A DNA stretch of 64,000 nt from an uncultured Eubacteriales bacterium (GTDB lineage: Bacteria; Bacillota; Clostridia; Lachnospirales; Lachnospiraceae): positions 1 through 64,000 of the forward strand of contig UQNS01000007.1 of NCBI GenBank assembly GCA_900542465.1, written 5' to 3'. Under the pieces are notes generated by a model. That model did no database searches. It was not told the DNA's origin and saw nothing but the letters and a program-made list of their open reading frames with translations. Positions 53,822 through 63,000 of this stretch are shown one piece after another. Positions within the stretch are counted from its first letter, which is position 1. Each line of letters starts with the position of its first letter. The position numbers and the translations under genes are program-made.

Positions 53822-55168
53822 TTAACCCACGTTAATACGCTCTTCCGGATAGTTTATAACTTCATTCTTTCTCCTGCCTCTGAATGACAGAGCAAATGTC
53901 ACAGTTCCTATTCGTCCGGAGAACATAAGTATCATTAAAACTATCTTAGACACCGGTACAAGTGACCGAGTAATTCCTGTCGACAGACCAACGGTTCCCA
54001 TTCCGGAAAACACCTCTAAAAGGAGATCTCCTATAGGCAGTGATTGGAAAGCCGAAATAACCAGCATCGCTAAAACGATCAATCCGATATTCAACCCAAG
54101 TACCATACTTGCAGTATTGATATTTTCCTGGCTGATCCTTCGCTTCATGATATGTACGCCAGGTGCGCTTCTGAGACTGGAAAAAATATAAGCAAATATT
54201 ACAGCTGCAGTGGTTATCTTTATACCGCCGGCTGTTGATCCTGAATTACCGCCAATAAACATAAAAACACATGTCAGAAAAACACTTCCGTCCGTCATCG
54301 CACCCAGATCAGTAGTGTTGAATCCGGCTGTTCTCGGTGTTACAGATGCGAACATCGCTGCCATGAATTTCTGTCCCGGAGGCATTCCGGCAAATAGATT
54401 ATCATTTTCAAATAACAAAAACAGGACTGTTCCGCCCAGCACGAAGACCACCGTTAAAATAAGCACCAGCTTGGAATGAAGACTGTATTTTCTGAAATTG
54501 AATTTTTTGTGAGCTATCTCTTCCCATACGATAAAACCTAAACCACCCGTCATAATAAGTCCCATTATAGTAAAATTCACGACCGGGTTATCAACGAACA
54601 TGGTAAGGGATGAGTATTCTTCATAACGCCCCATCAAGTCAAAGCCCGCATTACAGAAAGCCGATATGGAATGGAAAACTCCATACCATATTCCTCTGGC
54701 TATTCCAAGTTTAGGAATAAACTGGGTCGACAGAAGCACCGCACCTATTCCTTCAAATATCAAAGCCCTGCGTATGATCTTTTTAAGAGATTTTACAACT
54801 CCTCCCAGCTGCAGAGAAAATGTGCTTTCCTGAATGAGATTGCGCATATTCAGGCCGATCCTCTGCCTGAAAAAAAGATAAAGCATTGCTGAAATAGTTA
54901 TAATACCCAAGCCCCCTATCTGGATCATCAGGAGAATAACTATCTGTCCGAATAAAGTCCAGTGAGCAAAAGTGTCAACCACTACGAGGCCTGTAACACA
55001 TGTCGCACTGACTGACGTAAACAGGCAGTCCAGAAAATTAGTGGATGTACCCGTTTTTGATGCTATGGGCATCATCAGCAAAACAGCGCCCGACAGAATA
55101 ACCATCAAAAATCCGAACGCCATTATCTGTGAGTTGGAAACTATCTTATGTCTTTTTTTCCCTGGCAT
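53822..55168 (-). CDS. ktrB: K+ uptake membrane subunit, KtrB/TrkH type
   Basis: 448 residues with repeated M-P-M hairpins; selectivity-filter segments SATCVTGLVVVDT, SISAFCNAGFDLMG, TPRTAGFNTTDLG and FSGMGTVGLSTGIT are in order. The length fits KtrB rather than the longer TrkH. Works with the KtrA gene that follows. A HAD phosphatase gene precedes it by about 33 bp. Confidence 0.9.
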   Translation of the reverse strand: MPGKKRHKIVSNSQIMAFGFLMVILSGAVLLMMPIASKTGTSTNFLDCLFTSVSATCVTGLVVVDTFAHWTLFGQIVILLMIQIGGLGIITISAMLYLFFRQRIGLNMRNLIQESTFSLQLGGVVKSLKKIIRRALIFEGIGAVLLSTQFIPKLGIARGIWYGVFHSISAFCNAGFDLMGRYEEYSSLTMFVDNPVVNFTIMGLIMTGGLGFIVWEEIAHKKFNFRKYSLHSKLVLILTVVFVLGGTVLFLLFENDNLFAGMPPGQKFMAAMFASVTPRTAGFNTTDLGAMTDGSVFLTCVFMFIGGNSGSTAGGIKITTAAVIFAYIFSSLRSAPGVHIMKRRISQENINTASMVLGLNIGLIVLAMLVISAFQSLPIGDLLLEVFSGMGTVGLSTGITRSLVPVSKIVLMILMFSGRIGTVTFALSFRGRRKNEVINYPEERINVG

Positions 55169-55201
55169 AATAGCCCTCCAAAATAAATATAGAAAACTAC
55201 A

Positions 55202-56029
55202 TTAAATGAAATTATATACTTCTTTTGCCTTTTCGATCAAACGCCCTTCAGCAATTTTTTCCATATCTTCCTTCTTTCTGAAACCCCATGAGACAAGCAG
55301 ATAATCCGTACCTGACGCAAGAGCAAATTCCTTGTCTACCTCTGAATCTCCAATGTATAAGACCTTTTCAGGACTGACTCCGGCTGCGGACATCGCAAAC
55401 CTCATCATTCCCGGATCCGGCTTCTTATTTAAGACCTTGCTCCTTCCTACTATTACATCAAATATGCCCGAGAAAAAATCATTAACTAACGGTCTCGCAA
55501 TATCGCCGTCTTTGTTGGTGACGACCGCCAGCTTGTATCCTTCTGCTTTCAACTCTTCAAGCAGAGGCTTGATCCCCTCATAGGAATAGGTATTTGACCC
55601 TTTATGTTCATTGTAATACTCAGTAAATAAGCTGTAAGTTCTCTGTATGACTTCTTCATCTGAGCCCTCAGGAAGAATACTTTCCACAAGCTTTATCATG
55701 CCAAAACCCAGTTTCGGCTTAACTTCCTCCGCTGTAAGTTTTCTTCCGATGAGTCCCTCTGCCGCATAGTTAAGCGCATCTGTCAGATCCCGGCAGGAAT
55801 CGATCAGTGTTCCATCCAAATCAAAAAATATGCCATCATATTTTTTATCACTGTTTACAGCTACTTTATCTGTTTCGCTGCTTCCGCAGGATGCATCCCC
55901 ACAGGATCCGCATTCGCTTAAGCCCACACCGGAACTCTTTCCTCCCGCTTTCCTGTTTGCAGATCTCGTCCACATATAAATCCCCATAATACCGGCAACA
56001 ATGCCGACAGATAATAATGTTCTAAGCAT
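55202..56029 (-). CDS. Membrane-anchored HAD phosphatase with Cys-rich linker
   Basis: 275 residues from ATG 56029 (GAGGGG eight bases upstream; a GTG at 56038 is less likely). An N-terminal membrane segment (about 4-20) is followed by a short Cys-rich linker ECGSCGDASCGSS, like that of FeoB-associated membrane proteins, then a HAD hydrolase of phosphoglycolate phosphatase type: FFDLDGTLID (nucleophile Asp70, Asp72), AVVTNKDGD, KKPDPGMM and IGDSEVDKEFA. The membrane anchor and Cys cluster are unusual for this family. Substrate unknown. Upstream of ktrBA on the same strand. Confidence 0.85.
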   Translation of the reverse strand: MLRTLLSVGIVAGIMGIYMWTRSANRKAGGKSSGVGLSECGSCGDASCGSSETDKVAVNSDKKYDGIFFDLDGTLIDSCRDLTDALNYAAEGLIGRKLTAEEVKPKLGFGMIKLVESILPEGSDEEVIQRTYSLFTEYYNEHKGSNTYSYEGIKPLLEELKAEGYKLAVVTNKDGDIARPLVNDFFSGIFDVIVGRSKVLNKKPDPGMMRFAMSAAGVSPEKVLYIGDSEVDKEFALASGTDYLLVSWGFRKKEDMEKIAEGRLIEKAKEVYNFI

Positions 56030-56058
56030 AAAATACACCCCTCAAAAAATGTATCTAT

Positions 56059-56064
56059 ATTATA
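56059..56064 (-). promoter_or_regulatory. -10 box upstream of the HAD-ktrBA operon
   Basis: TATAAT at 56059-56064 on the minus strand, about 30 bp before the start codon; no clear -35. Confidence 0.4.
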
Positions 56065-56118
56065 CTATTAAATCAAATAAAAGTTGATACCATAATTTCT
56101 TATCTAATTTTCAGACAT

Positions 56119-56159
56119 AAAAAAAATCCGGACCCAAACTCATGGATCCAGATTTTTAT
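56119..56159 (-). terminator. Terminator of the tRNA-Gly transcript
   Basis: Stem AAAAATCTGGA/TCCGGATTTTT with one mismatch and an 8-base T-run on the minus strand, just after the tRNA. Confidence 0.8.
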
Positions 56160-56164
56160 TAAAG

Positions 56165-56237
<73 letters not shown>

Positions 56238-56352
56238 TTAAGCACAGGATATATTACACCAGCTGATTACCTCTGTCAACAGCTTTTCCTGTTTTTAAGC
56301 GTATCATCTGATCATGACATACCCATCATGCACCGGTCTAAATACCGGCTTT

Positions 56353-57240
56353 TTATTCACCTTCAAGTTCGGGAATAAAAGCTGTTGCTGTTACTGCAAC
56401 CGCTCCATAGCCAATGTGAGTAGCAATACTCATAGAAAGCGGATTAGAGCTGACATAAAAATCACGGAAATTCTCTTTTACAGTTCCGATCCATTCTTCC
56501 TTTTCAGGTTCTTCATCAAACAATGTATATGCGGCATGGACGCGAATGCGCTTCTGACGCATAAATTCTGCAAACCTTCCGTCGATATCGTTCCGAACCG
56601 CTTTAAGCATTACATTTTTAGCCTGAGCCATTCCTCTTACCTTGGCATAGGCGTCCAGCTTTTCTCCCTGGATCTGCAAAACAGGCTTAATCTTTAACAG
56701 CGTTCCTATCGCCGCTGCTGCCGGTGTGATCCTTCCACCTTTTTTAAGGAATTTCAAAGTCTGTACAGTAATATAAATAGAAGAATTGAATTTTTCCCTC
56801 TCAAGGATCTCCTTTATCTTTACCGCGTCAAACCCATGTTCTGCAAGATGTATCGCATCCAGAACAGACTGTTTCATAGTTACTGAGATCCTCTGATTAT
56901 TGACAACCTGAACTCTTCCGTCATAATCTTCGGCGATCATCGCTGCAGTCTGGCAGGTGCCTGAAAGTCCGCTGGACATTGGAATAAATACGACTTCATC
57001 ATAGTCCTTCAGGAGATTGTCAAAAGACTGCTTTATCTCTCCCATTGAAGGCTGAGATGTCGTTACATTTGCATCGTTGTTTAAATATTCAAAAAATTGG
57101 CGATATGTAATATCTTTCCCCTCAAGATACTGCTTCCCGTCAATAATGACTGGCATTAAAACAAGGTGGATACCCAGTTCTTTTGCTTCCTCAGGCATGA
57201 TCCCACTGTTAGTATCTGTAAGTATCGCTATGTTCTTCAT
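56353..57240 (-). CDS. DegV family fatty-acid-binding protein (FakB-like)
   Basis: 295 residues from ATG 57240 (GAGAGG eight bases upstream; a frame start at 57255 overlaps it). DegV fold: AILTDTNSGI with the conserved fatty-acid Ser/Thr, TTSQPSMGEI, FIPMSSGLSGTC and VNNQRISVTMKQ. FakB proteins bring fatty acids to the FakA kinase; no fakA is in this window. Confidence 0.9.
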   Translation of the reverse strand: MKNIAILTDTNSGIMPEEAKELGIHLVLMPVIIDGKQYLEGKDITYRQFFEYLNNDANVTTSQPSMGEIKQSFDNLLKDYDEVVFIPMSSGLSGTCQTAAMIAEDYDGRVQVVNNQRISVTMKQSVLDAIHLAEHGFDAVKIKEILEREKFNSSIYITVQTLKFLKKGGRITPAAAAIGTLLKIKPVLQIQGEKLDAYAKVRGMAQAKNVMLKAVRNDIDGRFAEFMRQKRIRVHAAYTLFDEEPEKEEWIGTVKENFRDFYVSSNPLSMSIATHIGYGAVAVTATAFIPELEGE

Positions 57241-57320
57241 GGCTTTACCTCTCATGTCATATATATGCAGTTTATTCTAACATAAACCTTGCTTATTAAC
57301 CATGATATTTTAGCACTTTA

Positions 57321-57349
57321 TTGAAATAAGATTCTGTTCATACTATGAT
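57321..57349 (+). promoter_or_regulatory. Promoter of the GNAT gene
   Basis: TTGAAA (57321-57326), 17 bp, TATGAT (57344-57349), about 90 bp before the ATG. Confidence 0.6.
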
Positions 57350-57439
57350 GTAAACACTGATGGTATACGGCAATATATCATGCCGGTCACATACCCTTTA
57401 GCGTGCAGATCAGAATAAGTAAGGAAATAGAGAGGTCAT

Positions 57440-58279
57440 ATGGGTAATTGTATAGAAATAAAAAAATATGAAAATATCAATGATGTTGATTCAGCGGATC
57501 TTCATTCTATCCTGAATGGATGTCATGACTATGACCTGTATACGTATGATGGATTTCCAATATATATAGCTTTTTTCAACGGATCTCCTGCCGGGATCCT
57601 GACATATATAGTCTCCGCTTATGAGATCACTCCTGAAGCCCTGATAGATGACTCAGACTTTCCTTCATCCGGAGCTTTTAAAAAGGATCCTGAGTACGAA
57701 GCGGAGATACGATGCTTCGTAGCTCCGGAATATAGAGGGAAAAGAGTCTGCACCGAACTTCTGTCCGCTGTAAAAAATGAGCTGAATGATACTTATCCTA
57801 TCGTCTATAGTCTGCCGCCTGCGCTTCTCTCCTCAAGCCTTGCTGCCTTCCCTTTTTATGGCGAGCTTCTCTTTTCACTGGAAAAAGACGTACTGACCCC
57901 TGATGATCTGGATATCCAAAAAAATGAGCTTATCAAAAATATTTCCGAAATGTTCAACATGGATGATCTCACTATTTCCGCCATACCTTCTATAGATAAT
58001 AAAAGATTTGAACTGTTCATAAATGACCGGCTCATTGCATGCCTTAGCACAAGCTACTCAGATTCCATGTGTTTCATACATAACGTATATGTCTCCCCTA
58101 AGCTGCGCGGCTTGAAACTTGGTAACTTTCTGCTCGGCTCTGCTATGGCTCATCATTTTTCGAGCCATACCCTTCCGGTACTCGTCAATACGAGAACATC
58201 CAATGTTCCCGCCTGTAACCTCTATATTAAAACAGGCTTTACTGAAATAGAAAAAATATGGTTTTATAAACTGATGTAA
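57440..58279 (+). CDS. Acetyltransferase with two GNAT motifs
   Basis: 279 residues. Two acetyl-CoA-binding motif A segments: IRCFVAPEYRGKRVCTELL (about 94-112) and HNVYVSPKLRGLKLGNFLL (about 215-235), each with the R-G-x-x-x/x-G pattern, so the protein appears to be a tandem GNAT. The second half has the complete C-terminal GNAT end (NVPACNLYIKTGF). Substrate unknown. ATG with AGAGGTCAT upstream. Single gene with its own promoter and terminator. Confidence 0.8.
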   Translation: MGNCIEIKKYENINDVDSADLHSILNGCHDYDLYTYDGFPIYIAFFNGSPAGILTYIVSAYEITPEALIDDSDFPSSGAFKKDPEYEAEIRCFVAPEYRGKRVCTELLSAVKNELNDTYPIVYSLPPALLSSSLAAFPFYGELLFSLEKDVLTPDDLDIQKNELIKNISEMFNMDDLTISAIPSIDNKRFELFINDRLIACLSTSYSDSMCFIHNVYVSPKLRGLKLGNFLLGSAMAHHFSSHTLPVLVNTRTSNVPACNLYIKTGFTEIEKIWFYKLM

Positions 58280-58307
58280 AATTTCATACGATCTTACACA
58301 TACAAAA

Positions 58308-58345
58308 GGGACCCGCATCTTCTGCTGCTAAGATGTGGATCCCTT
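58308..58345. terminator. Terminator between the GNAT gene and dapB
   Basis: 14 bp stem GGGACCCGCATCTT with its complement (two wobble pairs), 8-base loop, TTT on the plus and TTTT on the minus side. Ends the GNAT gene and the dapAB operon from opposite sides. Confidence 0.75.
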
Positions 58346-58406
58346 TCCGAATTTTCGGATCTGATCTGTTTGTTTTCGTTCTTTTGTGTTTTCAGGTACT
58401 TGTTTT

Positions 58407-59171
58407 TTAAATTCTGGCAGCGATAACATCCTGCATATTAAAAAGTCCGCTCTTCTTTCCCGCAAGGAATATTGCTGCCTCTAATGCGCCTTTGCCAAAT
58501 ACAGCTTTTGAATAGGCCGTGTGTGAGATAGTAATTACCTCATCTTCCCCGGCAAAGATCACATCATGCTCACCTACGATAGTACCACCGCGCACCGCTG
58601 CTATACCTATCTCCTTAGGATCTCTTTTTTCTCTTATCTGACTTCTGTCATAACGATAGAAATAATCATCCCCTGCTGTTTCCTTTAAAACATCCGCAAG
58701 AGCCAAAGCTGTACCGCTTGGTGCATCTATTTTCTGATTATGGTGCTTCTCAACTATCTCCATATCATATCCTGCCGGAGCAAGCACACCTGCCGCCTGT
58801 TTCAAAATCGTAAATAATGTATTTATCCCAAGTGACATATTTGCGGAACGAAGTACCGCTACCTTAGCCGCAGCTTCTGTAACTCTGGCTATCTGCTCGT
58901 CACTCAGACCGGTAGTACATAGAACGATCGGTGTACCGGTCCTCACACAATAGTCAATAAGATGATCGGCAGCCTTAGGTGATGAGAAATCGATAATAAC
59001 ATCTGCTTCAATATCACATCTGTCAATATCCGTGAATACCGGATAGTCATTTATGCTTTCTCCGGTCAGGTCGATGCCTGCAACTATTTCCGCACCGTCC
59101 GTCTGACTTACGATCTTACTTATAGATTGTCCCATATGGCCATTACAGCCATTCATAATTATTTTTGTCAT
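58407..59171 (-). CDS. dapB: 4-hydroxy-tetrahydrodipicolinate reductase
   Basis: 254 residues. NAD(P) loop GCNGHMGQSI, catalytic EKHHNQKIDAPSGTA, and RGGTIVGEHDVIFAG. Second committed step to lysine and meso-diaminopimelate. Its ATG overlaps the dapA stop by one base (TAATG). Confidence 0.95.
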   Translation of the reverse strand: MTKIIMNGCNGHMGQSISKIVSQTDGAEIVAGIDLTGESINDYPVFTDIDRCDIEADVIIDFSSPKAADHLIDYCVRTGTPIVLCTTGLSDEQIARVTEAAAKVAVLRSANMSLGINTLFTILKQAAGVLAPAGYDMEIVEKHHNQKIDAPSGTALALADVLKETAGDDYFYRYDRSQIREKRDPKEIGIAAVRGGTIVGEHDVIFAGEDEVITISHTAYSKAVFGKGALEAAIFLAGKKSGLFNMQDVIAARI

Positions 59172-60058
59172 TATAGAAGTCCATATCCTTTCATAGCTTC
59201 TCTTAACTTTACCTGACCATCCGCTGACATCGGCGTTAAAGGCAGGCGCATAGTGGCATCACATTTGCCCATCATCTCAAGTGCATGCTTTACAGGTATT
59301 GGATTAACTTCACTGAATAACGCGTCTACCAGCGGCAGGGCATCGAACTGCAATTCTCTTGCCTTTTTAACATTTCCTGCAAGAAATTCCTCACAGATAT
59401 CATGAGTTTTCTGTGGTGCCACGTTTGCGATCACGGAAATTACACCAATAGCTCCGATCGACATAAGCGGAACGATAAGTCCGTCTTCTCCGGAATACAT
59501 ATCGATCCTGCCTCTTGCCATAGACATAAGCTTGCTTTCCTGCGCCAGATTTCCTGTTGCAGCTTTTATAGCCACGATATTCTTCACATCATCGACGAGT
59601 CTCATCGTTGTTTCAGGCGCCAGGTTGCATCCTGTACGGCTTGGTACGTTGTAAAGAATGATTGGGGTCTCAGCTACCTCCTCTGCTGTTTTTCTGAAAT
59701 GCTGATACAGTCCCTCCTGCGTTGCCTTATTATAGTAAGGTGTGATAAGAAGAAGCGCATCCGCTCCCGCCTCTACAGCTCCTTTTGAAAGATGTATCGC
59801 TTCATCAGTAGAGTTTGAACCGGTTCCTGCAACTACCGGGACCCTTCCTGCTGTGCGTTCGACCGCATATCTGATCACCGCAAGATGCTCCTCATGTGAA
59901 AGCGTGGATGATTCTCCTGTTGTTCCGCAGGAAACAATCGCATCAATACCGTTTTCTATCTGAAAATCGATAAGATCACCATACTTATCGAAATCCACTT
60001 CTCCGTTTTCCTTCATTGGAGTAACGATAGCCACTCCTGCTCCTGTAAAAATCGCCAT
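59171..60058 (-). CDS. dapA: 4-hydroxy-tetrahydrodipicolinate synthase
   Basis: 295 residues, TIM barrel. CGTTGESSTLSHEEH, Tyr in LYNVPSRTGCN, Schiff-base lysine in VAIKAATGN. Condenses pyruvate with aspartate semialdehyde. First gene of dapA-dapB, behind a lysine riboswitch. Confidence 0.96.
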   Translation of the reverse strand: MAIFTGAGVAIVTPMKENGEVDFDKYGDLIDFQIENGIDAIVSCGTTGESSTLSHEEHLAVIRYAVERTAGRVPVVAGTGSNSTDEAIHLSKGAVEAGADALLLITPYYNKATQEGLYQHFRKTAEEVAETPIILYNVPSRTGCNLAPETTMRLVDDVKNIVAIKAATGNLAQESKLMSMARGRIDMYSGEDGLIVPLMSIGAIGVISVIANVAPQKTHDICEEFLAGNVKKARELQFDALPLVDALFSEVNPIPVKHALEMMGKCDATMRLPLTPMSADGQVKLREAMKGYGLL

Positions 60059-60132
60059 ATTATATCCTCCTTTAATTATCGCTGAATTGGTAATATTAAA
60101 GAATAGAGGAAATGATCAAAAGTGCTCGCAAT

Positions 60133-60391
60133 AAAAAAACCCGTCTTCTGACGGGCACCTAGATCCTTTCAGTCTGCAGATAACAGAAGATACCGCACAC
60201 ACGGCCTCCTTCCGCTTACAAGGATCACAGTAGCCCTCCATCATATGATGACAGTCATAAGTCTGTTAAACTTATGCCCAGCAATAGTATCTTCATACCG
60301 AAACTAAAACTTCGGCACATTCGCCTTTCACAAGCCTTCATCTGCGTATGAACATCCGACCTGCTACTGATAAAATGTGCGACCTCTACTT
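60133..60391 (-). promoter_or_regulatory. Lysine riboswitch (L box) with terminator
   Basis: On the minus strand the conserved elements occur in order: TAGAGGTCGCAC, AGTAGCAG, GATGAAGGCTTGTGAAAGG, GTGCCGAAG, TTGCTGGGCATAAG, GACTGTCA-like ACTGTCATC, and GGAGGGCTACTG closing P1 (aptamer about 60228-60391). A terminator follows (CCCGTCAGAAGACGGG and seven T, 60133-60155), so lysine should stop transcription before dapA at 60058. Confidence 0.92.
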
Positions 60392-60412
60392 TTTATATAT
60401 ATTATGCAAGCA

Positions 60413-60441
60413 ACTATAACACCCCTTTTGTCTTACGTCAA
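60413..60441 (-). promoter_or_regulatory. Promoter of the dapAB operon
   Basis: TTGACG (60436-60441), 17 bp, TATAGT (60413-60418) on the minus strand, directly upstream of the riboswitch aptamer. Confidence 0.7.
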
Positions 60442-60556
60442 ATCATTTTTCTGAAAAAGCCTTTATACAAAACACTATAAAGTGTTTATAAATCCTCCTT
60501 TTCATAGCATTATTACACCTCGCCAGTCTTGAAGTTTTATAGACAGAGTATTAGAA

Positions 60557-60586
60557 TTGTCATGTATAACATAATTTATTTATAAA
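60557..60586 (+). promoter_or_regulatory. Promoter of the SulP gene
   Basis: TTGTCA (60557-60562), 18 bp, TATAAA (60581-60586); an 85 nt AT-rich leader follows, with a short AT-only hairpin near 60583-60606. Confidence 0.5.
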
Positions 60587-60671
60587 TAAAATTAAAATTT
60601 TATTTTTTGTTTGTTGAAATAACAGAAACTTTAAATAAACTATGTAAACCTGATTTTTAAAGGAGTTTTAT

Positions 60672-62204
60672 ATGAGTAATTCTAATCAATCTTCTGTTTC
60701 TCTTAAAGAGATGACTAAGTCGCAAAGAGAAAGATTCAGCTGGTTATTTAATCCGGGCAATGATATTGGCGGAGGTATCGTAGCAACATTTTGTCTTCTG
60801 CCTGAGGTAATGGGCTTCATGCTCTCTATCGGTATTCCTCCATATATGGGGCTGTTCACATGTATAACCCTGACGATAACCCTCGCTATCGTTGGCGGCA
60901 GACCCGGTGTGATCACTGCCTGCGCTGGCGCTACTGCAACTATTTGCGCAGGACTTATCTCTAAGTTCTTTATCCCCGGAACACATCCGGAATACCTGTT
61001 TGCAGCAGTGTTATTTGCAGGTATCATACAGATCATTTTAGGTCTCATTAAGTTTGGCAACCTTATCAAATTCATTCCTGAATCTATCATGCATGGATTT
61101 GTGAACGGACTCGCGTCCCTCATTCTGATCTCTCAGATCAAGATGCTGCTTAAGGAAAAACCTGATAATATGCCTGAGCTTTTGATCGTTGTCGCTGTCG
61201 GTATCGGCATAATAGTTGCTTTTGATTTCTTTAAAAAAGCTGTTAAGGTCAAGTTCCTGCAATATATCCCATCTCCGATGGTCTGCGTCGTTCTGGTATC
61301 TGTTTATGCCATGGCAGGTCACAGACCTATAATGAGGATCGTTGATCTCGGCTCCGTTGTACCTAACTATCAGTTCGTAGGATCTATCTTCAGAAACTTT
61401 GGTAATGTATTTACAGGTGAAGGTATGGCGGCGGTCCTTCCGGTCGCTGTTTCTGTCGCCTTTATCGGTCTTGTCGAAACAATGCTTACATCCCGTCTCG
61501 TAAGTGAAGAGACAAAAACTCCTGAACTTACAGACCTGAACCGTGAATGCCGTGGTCAGGGCATTGGTAATATTATCTGCAGCTTTGTAGGTACTATGCC
61601 TGGCTGCGCTATGATTGCTCCTACTACCGCCAATGTTAACTCCGGCGGTAAGGGAAGACTCTCTACGCTTACTACAGGCCTCATGATGGCAGTCCTTTTA
61701 TTTGCGCTTTCACCTGTGTTATCTGCCATTCCACTTGCTGCTCTTATTGCAGTTATGTTATATACATGCTTTGAAACATATAACTGGGATTCTATTATCC
61801 ACGCGAACAGACACTCTGTTATCGACACGTTTTCCATGCTTCTTGTCGTTGCTGTTGTCCTCGGTACAGATAATCTTGCATTCGGTGTGGTTGCCGGACT
61901 TATAATCGTTGCAGTCTCACTTATATTCAAGCTTTTTGTACCCGGAAAGGTTTCTGTTGCTGTCGCTTATATAATCTTAGGTATTTCTGCTGCTATAGCC
62001 TGGTTTGGAACCGGTACGGCCTTTGCCGTTATTCTCTCAGCCGTTGGTATTTCTGTGAGTGATGCAGCAAGATCTAATTTTGACAGTGAAACTCCCGGTA
62101 AGGCCGCAGTGGTCCTTAACGCCATTGCTTTTGCCGGTTCAATATTCCTTATTGTCCTTAATTCAGTTATCCTTCCGGGACATTTTCAATGGTACTCAGT
62201 ATAA
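60672..62204 (+). CDS. SulP-family anion permease without STAS domain
   Basis: 510 residues with about 12-14 membrane helices of the SLC26/SulP fold: GDIGGG-like GNDIGGGIVATFCLLPEVMGF at the start, GGRPGVITACAGATA and FVGTMPGCAMIAPTTANVNSG in the middle. Full-length SulP proteins end in a cytoplasmic STAS domain; this one stops after the membrane part (ILNSVILPGHFQWYSV). Substrate could be sulfate, bicarbonate or a dicarboxylate. AAAGGAG before ATG. A DUF1275 gene follows 61 bp later. Confidence 0.85.
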   Translation: MSNSNQSSVSLKEMTKSQRERFSWLFNPGNDIGGGIVATFCLLPEVMGFMLSIGIPPYMGLFTCITLTITLAIVGGRPGVITACAGATATICAGLISKFFIPGTHPEYLFAAVLFAGIIQIILGLIKFGNLIKFIPESIMHGFVNGLASLILISQIKMLLKEKPDNMPELLIVVAVGIGIIVAFDFFKKAVKVKFLQYIPSPMVCVVLVSVYAMAGHRPIMRIVDLGSVVPNYQFVGSIFRNFGNVFTGEGMAAVLPVAVSVAFIGLVETMLTSRLVSEETKTPELTDLNRECRGQGIGNIICSFVGTMPGCAMIAPTTANVNSGGKGRLSTLTTGLMMAVLLFALSPVLSAIPLAALIAVMLYTCFETYNWDSIIHANRHSVIDTFSMLLVVAVVLGTDNLAFGVVAGLIIVAVSLIFKLFVPGKVSVAVAYIILGISAAIAWFGTGTAFAVILSAVGISVSDAARSNFDSETPGKAAVVLNAIAFAGSIFLIVLNSVILPGHFQWYSV

Positions 62205-62265
62205 TTTATATTGATCTGTTCAGTTCCATATGTTGCTTATAATATAAGTTTGAAGGGAGTCTGTA

Positions 62266-62961
62266 TTGAACTTATTCATTCTTTTTATTTATCTTGTGAC
62301 ATTCGGATGCGGCTGGCTAAATGTAGAAATAATGCTTAATTTTGTTCCTTTTTCAGCCACACACCATACCGGCAATCTGACACGTATCGCCATATCCCTC
62401 TTTAAAGGCGATATAACTCTTATGGTATCCTTGGTATGTGTAGTGCTTGTATTTATAGCAGGAGCGGCTCTTTCCAGTCTGATCAATACGAAAGAAAATA
62501 ACTATTTTTCGAGCTGGTTTGGTACTTCTAATATAATTGCTGCAGTTTTATTGATCATCTTATCTTACTTTTTTGAAACTAAAATGGTAATGGCCTACTA
62601 CTGCTCACTTTTTGCCGGCTTTCAGAATGGAATTATTTCGCAATTCGCATCAAGAGCCAGTCACATGTCAGGGACCGCTACCGATTCAGGTATCGGTCTG
62701 GGACGTTTTATAAGAGATGTTCTTAATGGTACATATGGAAACAGAAAAAAACACTTTTATGTTTTTATAGTAAAATTTATTTCCATTATCGTATTTGTAG
62801 CAGGAGCTATCCTTGGCGCAGGACTTGCACCACACGTAACCATGTTCTGCTCCTACCTTATATTAGGACTCTTCAATATAGGAATGTCCGTCTTCTATAT
62901 TATAATGCATAAAAAATGGCAGGCAGAGGAAGCGTATTACACTCCCAATACCCACCATTAA
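62266..62961 (+). CDS. DUF1275 (YoaK-like) membrane protein
   Basis: 231 residues, about six membrane helices. Hallmarks of DUF1275: FSATHHTGNLTRIA near the start, AGFQNGIISQFASRASHMSGTATDSGIGLGRF in the middle (conserved Asn and Thr/Ser). Function unknown. TTG start with GAAGGGAG upstream. Probably cotranscribed with the SulP gene. Confidence 0.88.
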   Translation: MNLFILFIYLVTFGCGWLNVEIMLNFVPFSATHHTGNLTRIAISLFKGDITLMVSLVCVVLVFIAGAALSSLINTKENNYFSSWFGTSNIIAAVLLIILSYFFETKMVMAYYCSLFAGFQNGIISQFASRASHMSGTATDSGIGLGRFIRDVLNGTYGNRKKHFYVFIVKFISIIVFVAGAILGAGLAPHVTMFCSYLILGLFNIGMSVFYIIMHKKWQAEEAYYTPNTHH

Positions 62962-63000
62962 AAAATATCCTCCCGCAATATGCGGGAGGATATTTTATTT
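62960..63000. terminator. Bidirectional terminator between convergent genes
   Basis: Stem AAAATATCCTCCCGCA with its complement, 4-base loop, A-run and T-run on opposite sides, overlapping the 3' end of the Gx transporter gene. Confidence 0.92.

Noticed and set aside
60470..60487. AAACACT-ATAA-AGTGTTT palindrome near the dapA promoter, resembling an NrdR box
   Set aside because: Two bases shorter than an NrdR box, single copy, and unrelated to nrd genes; kept only as a chance dyad or minor operator.
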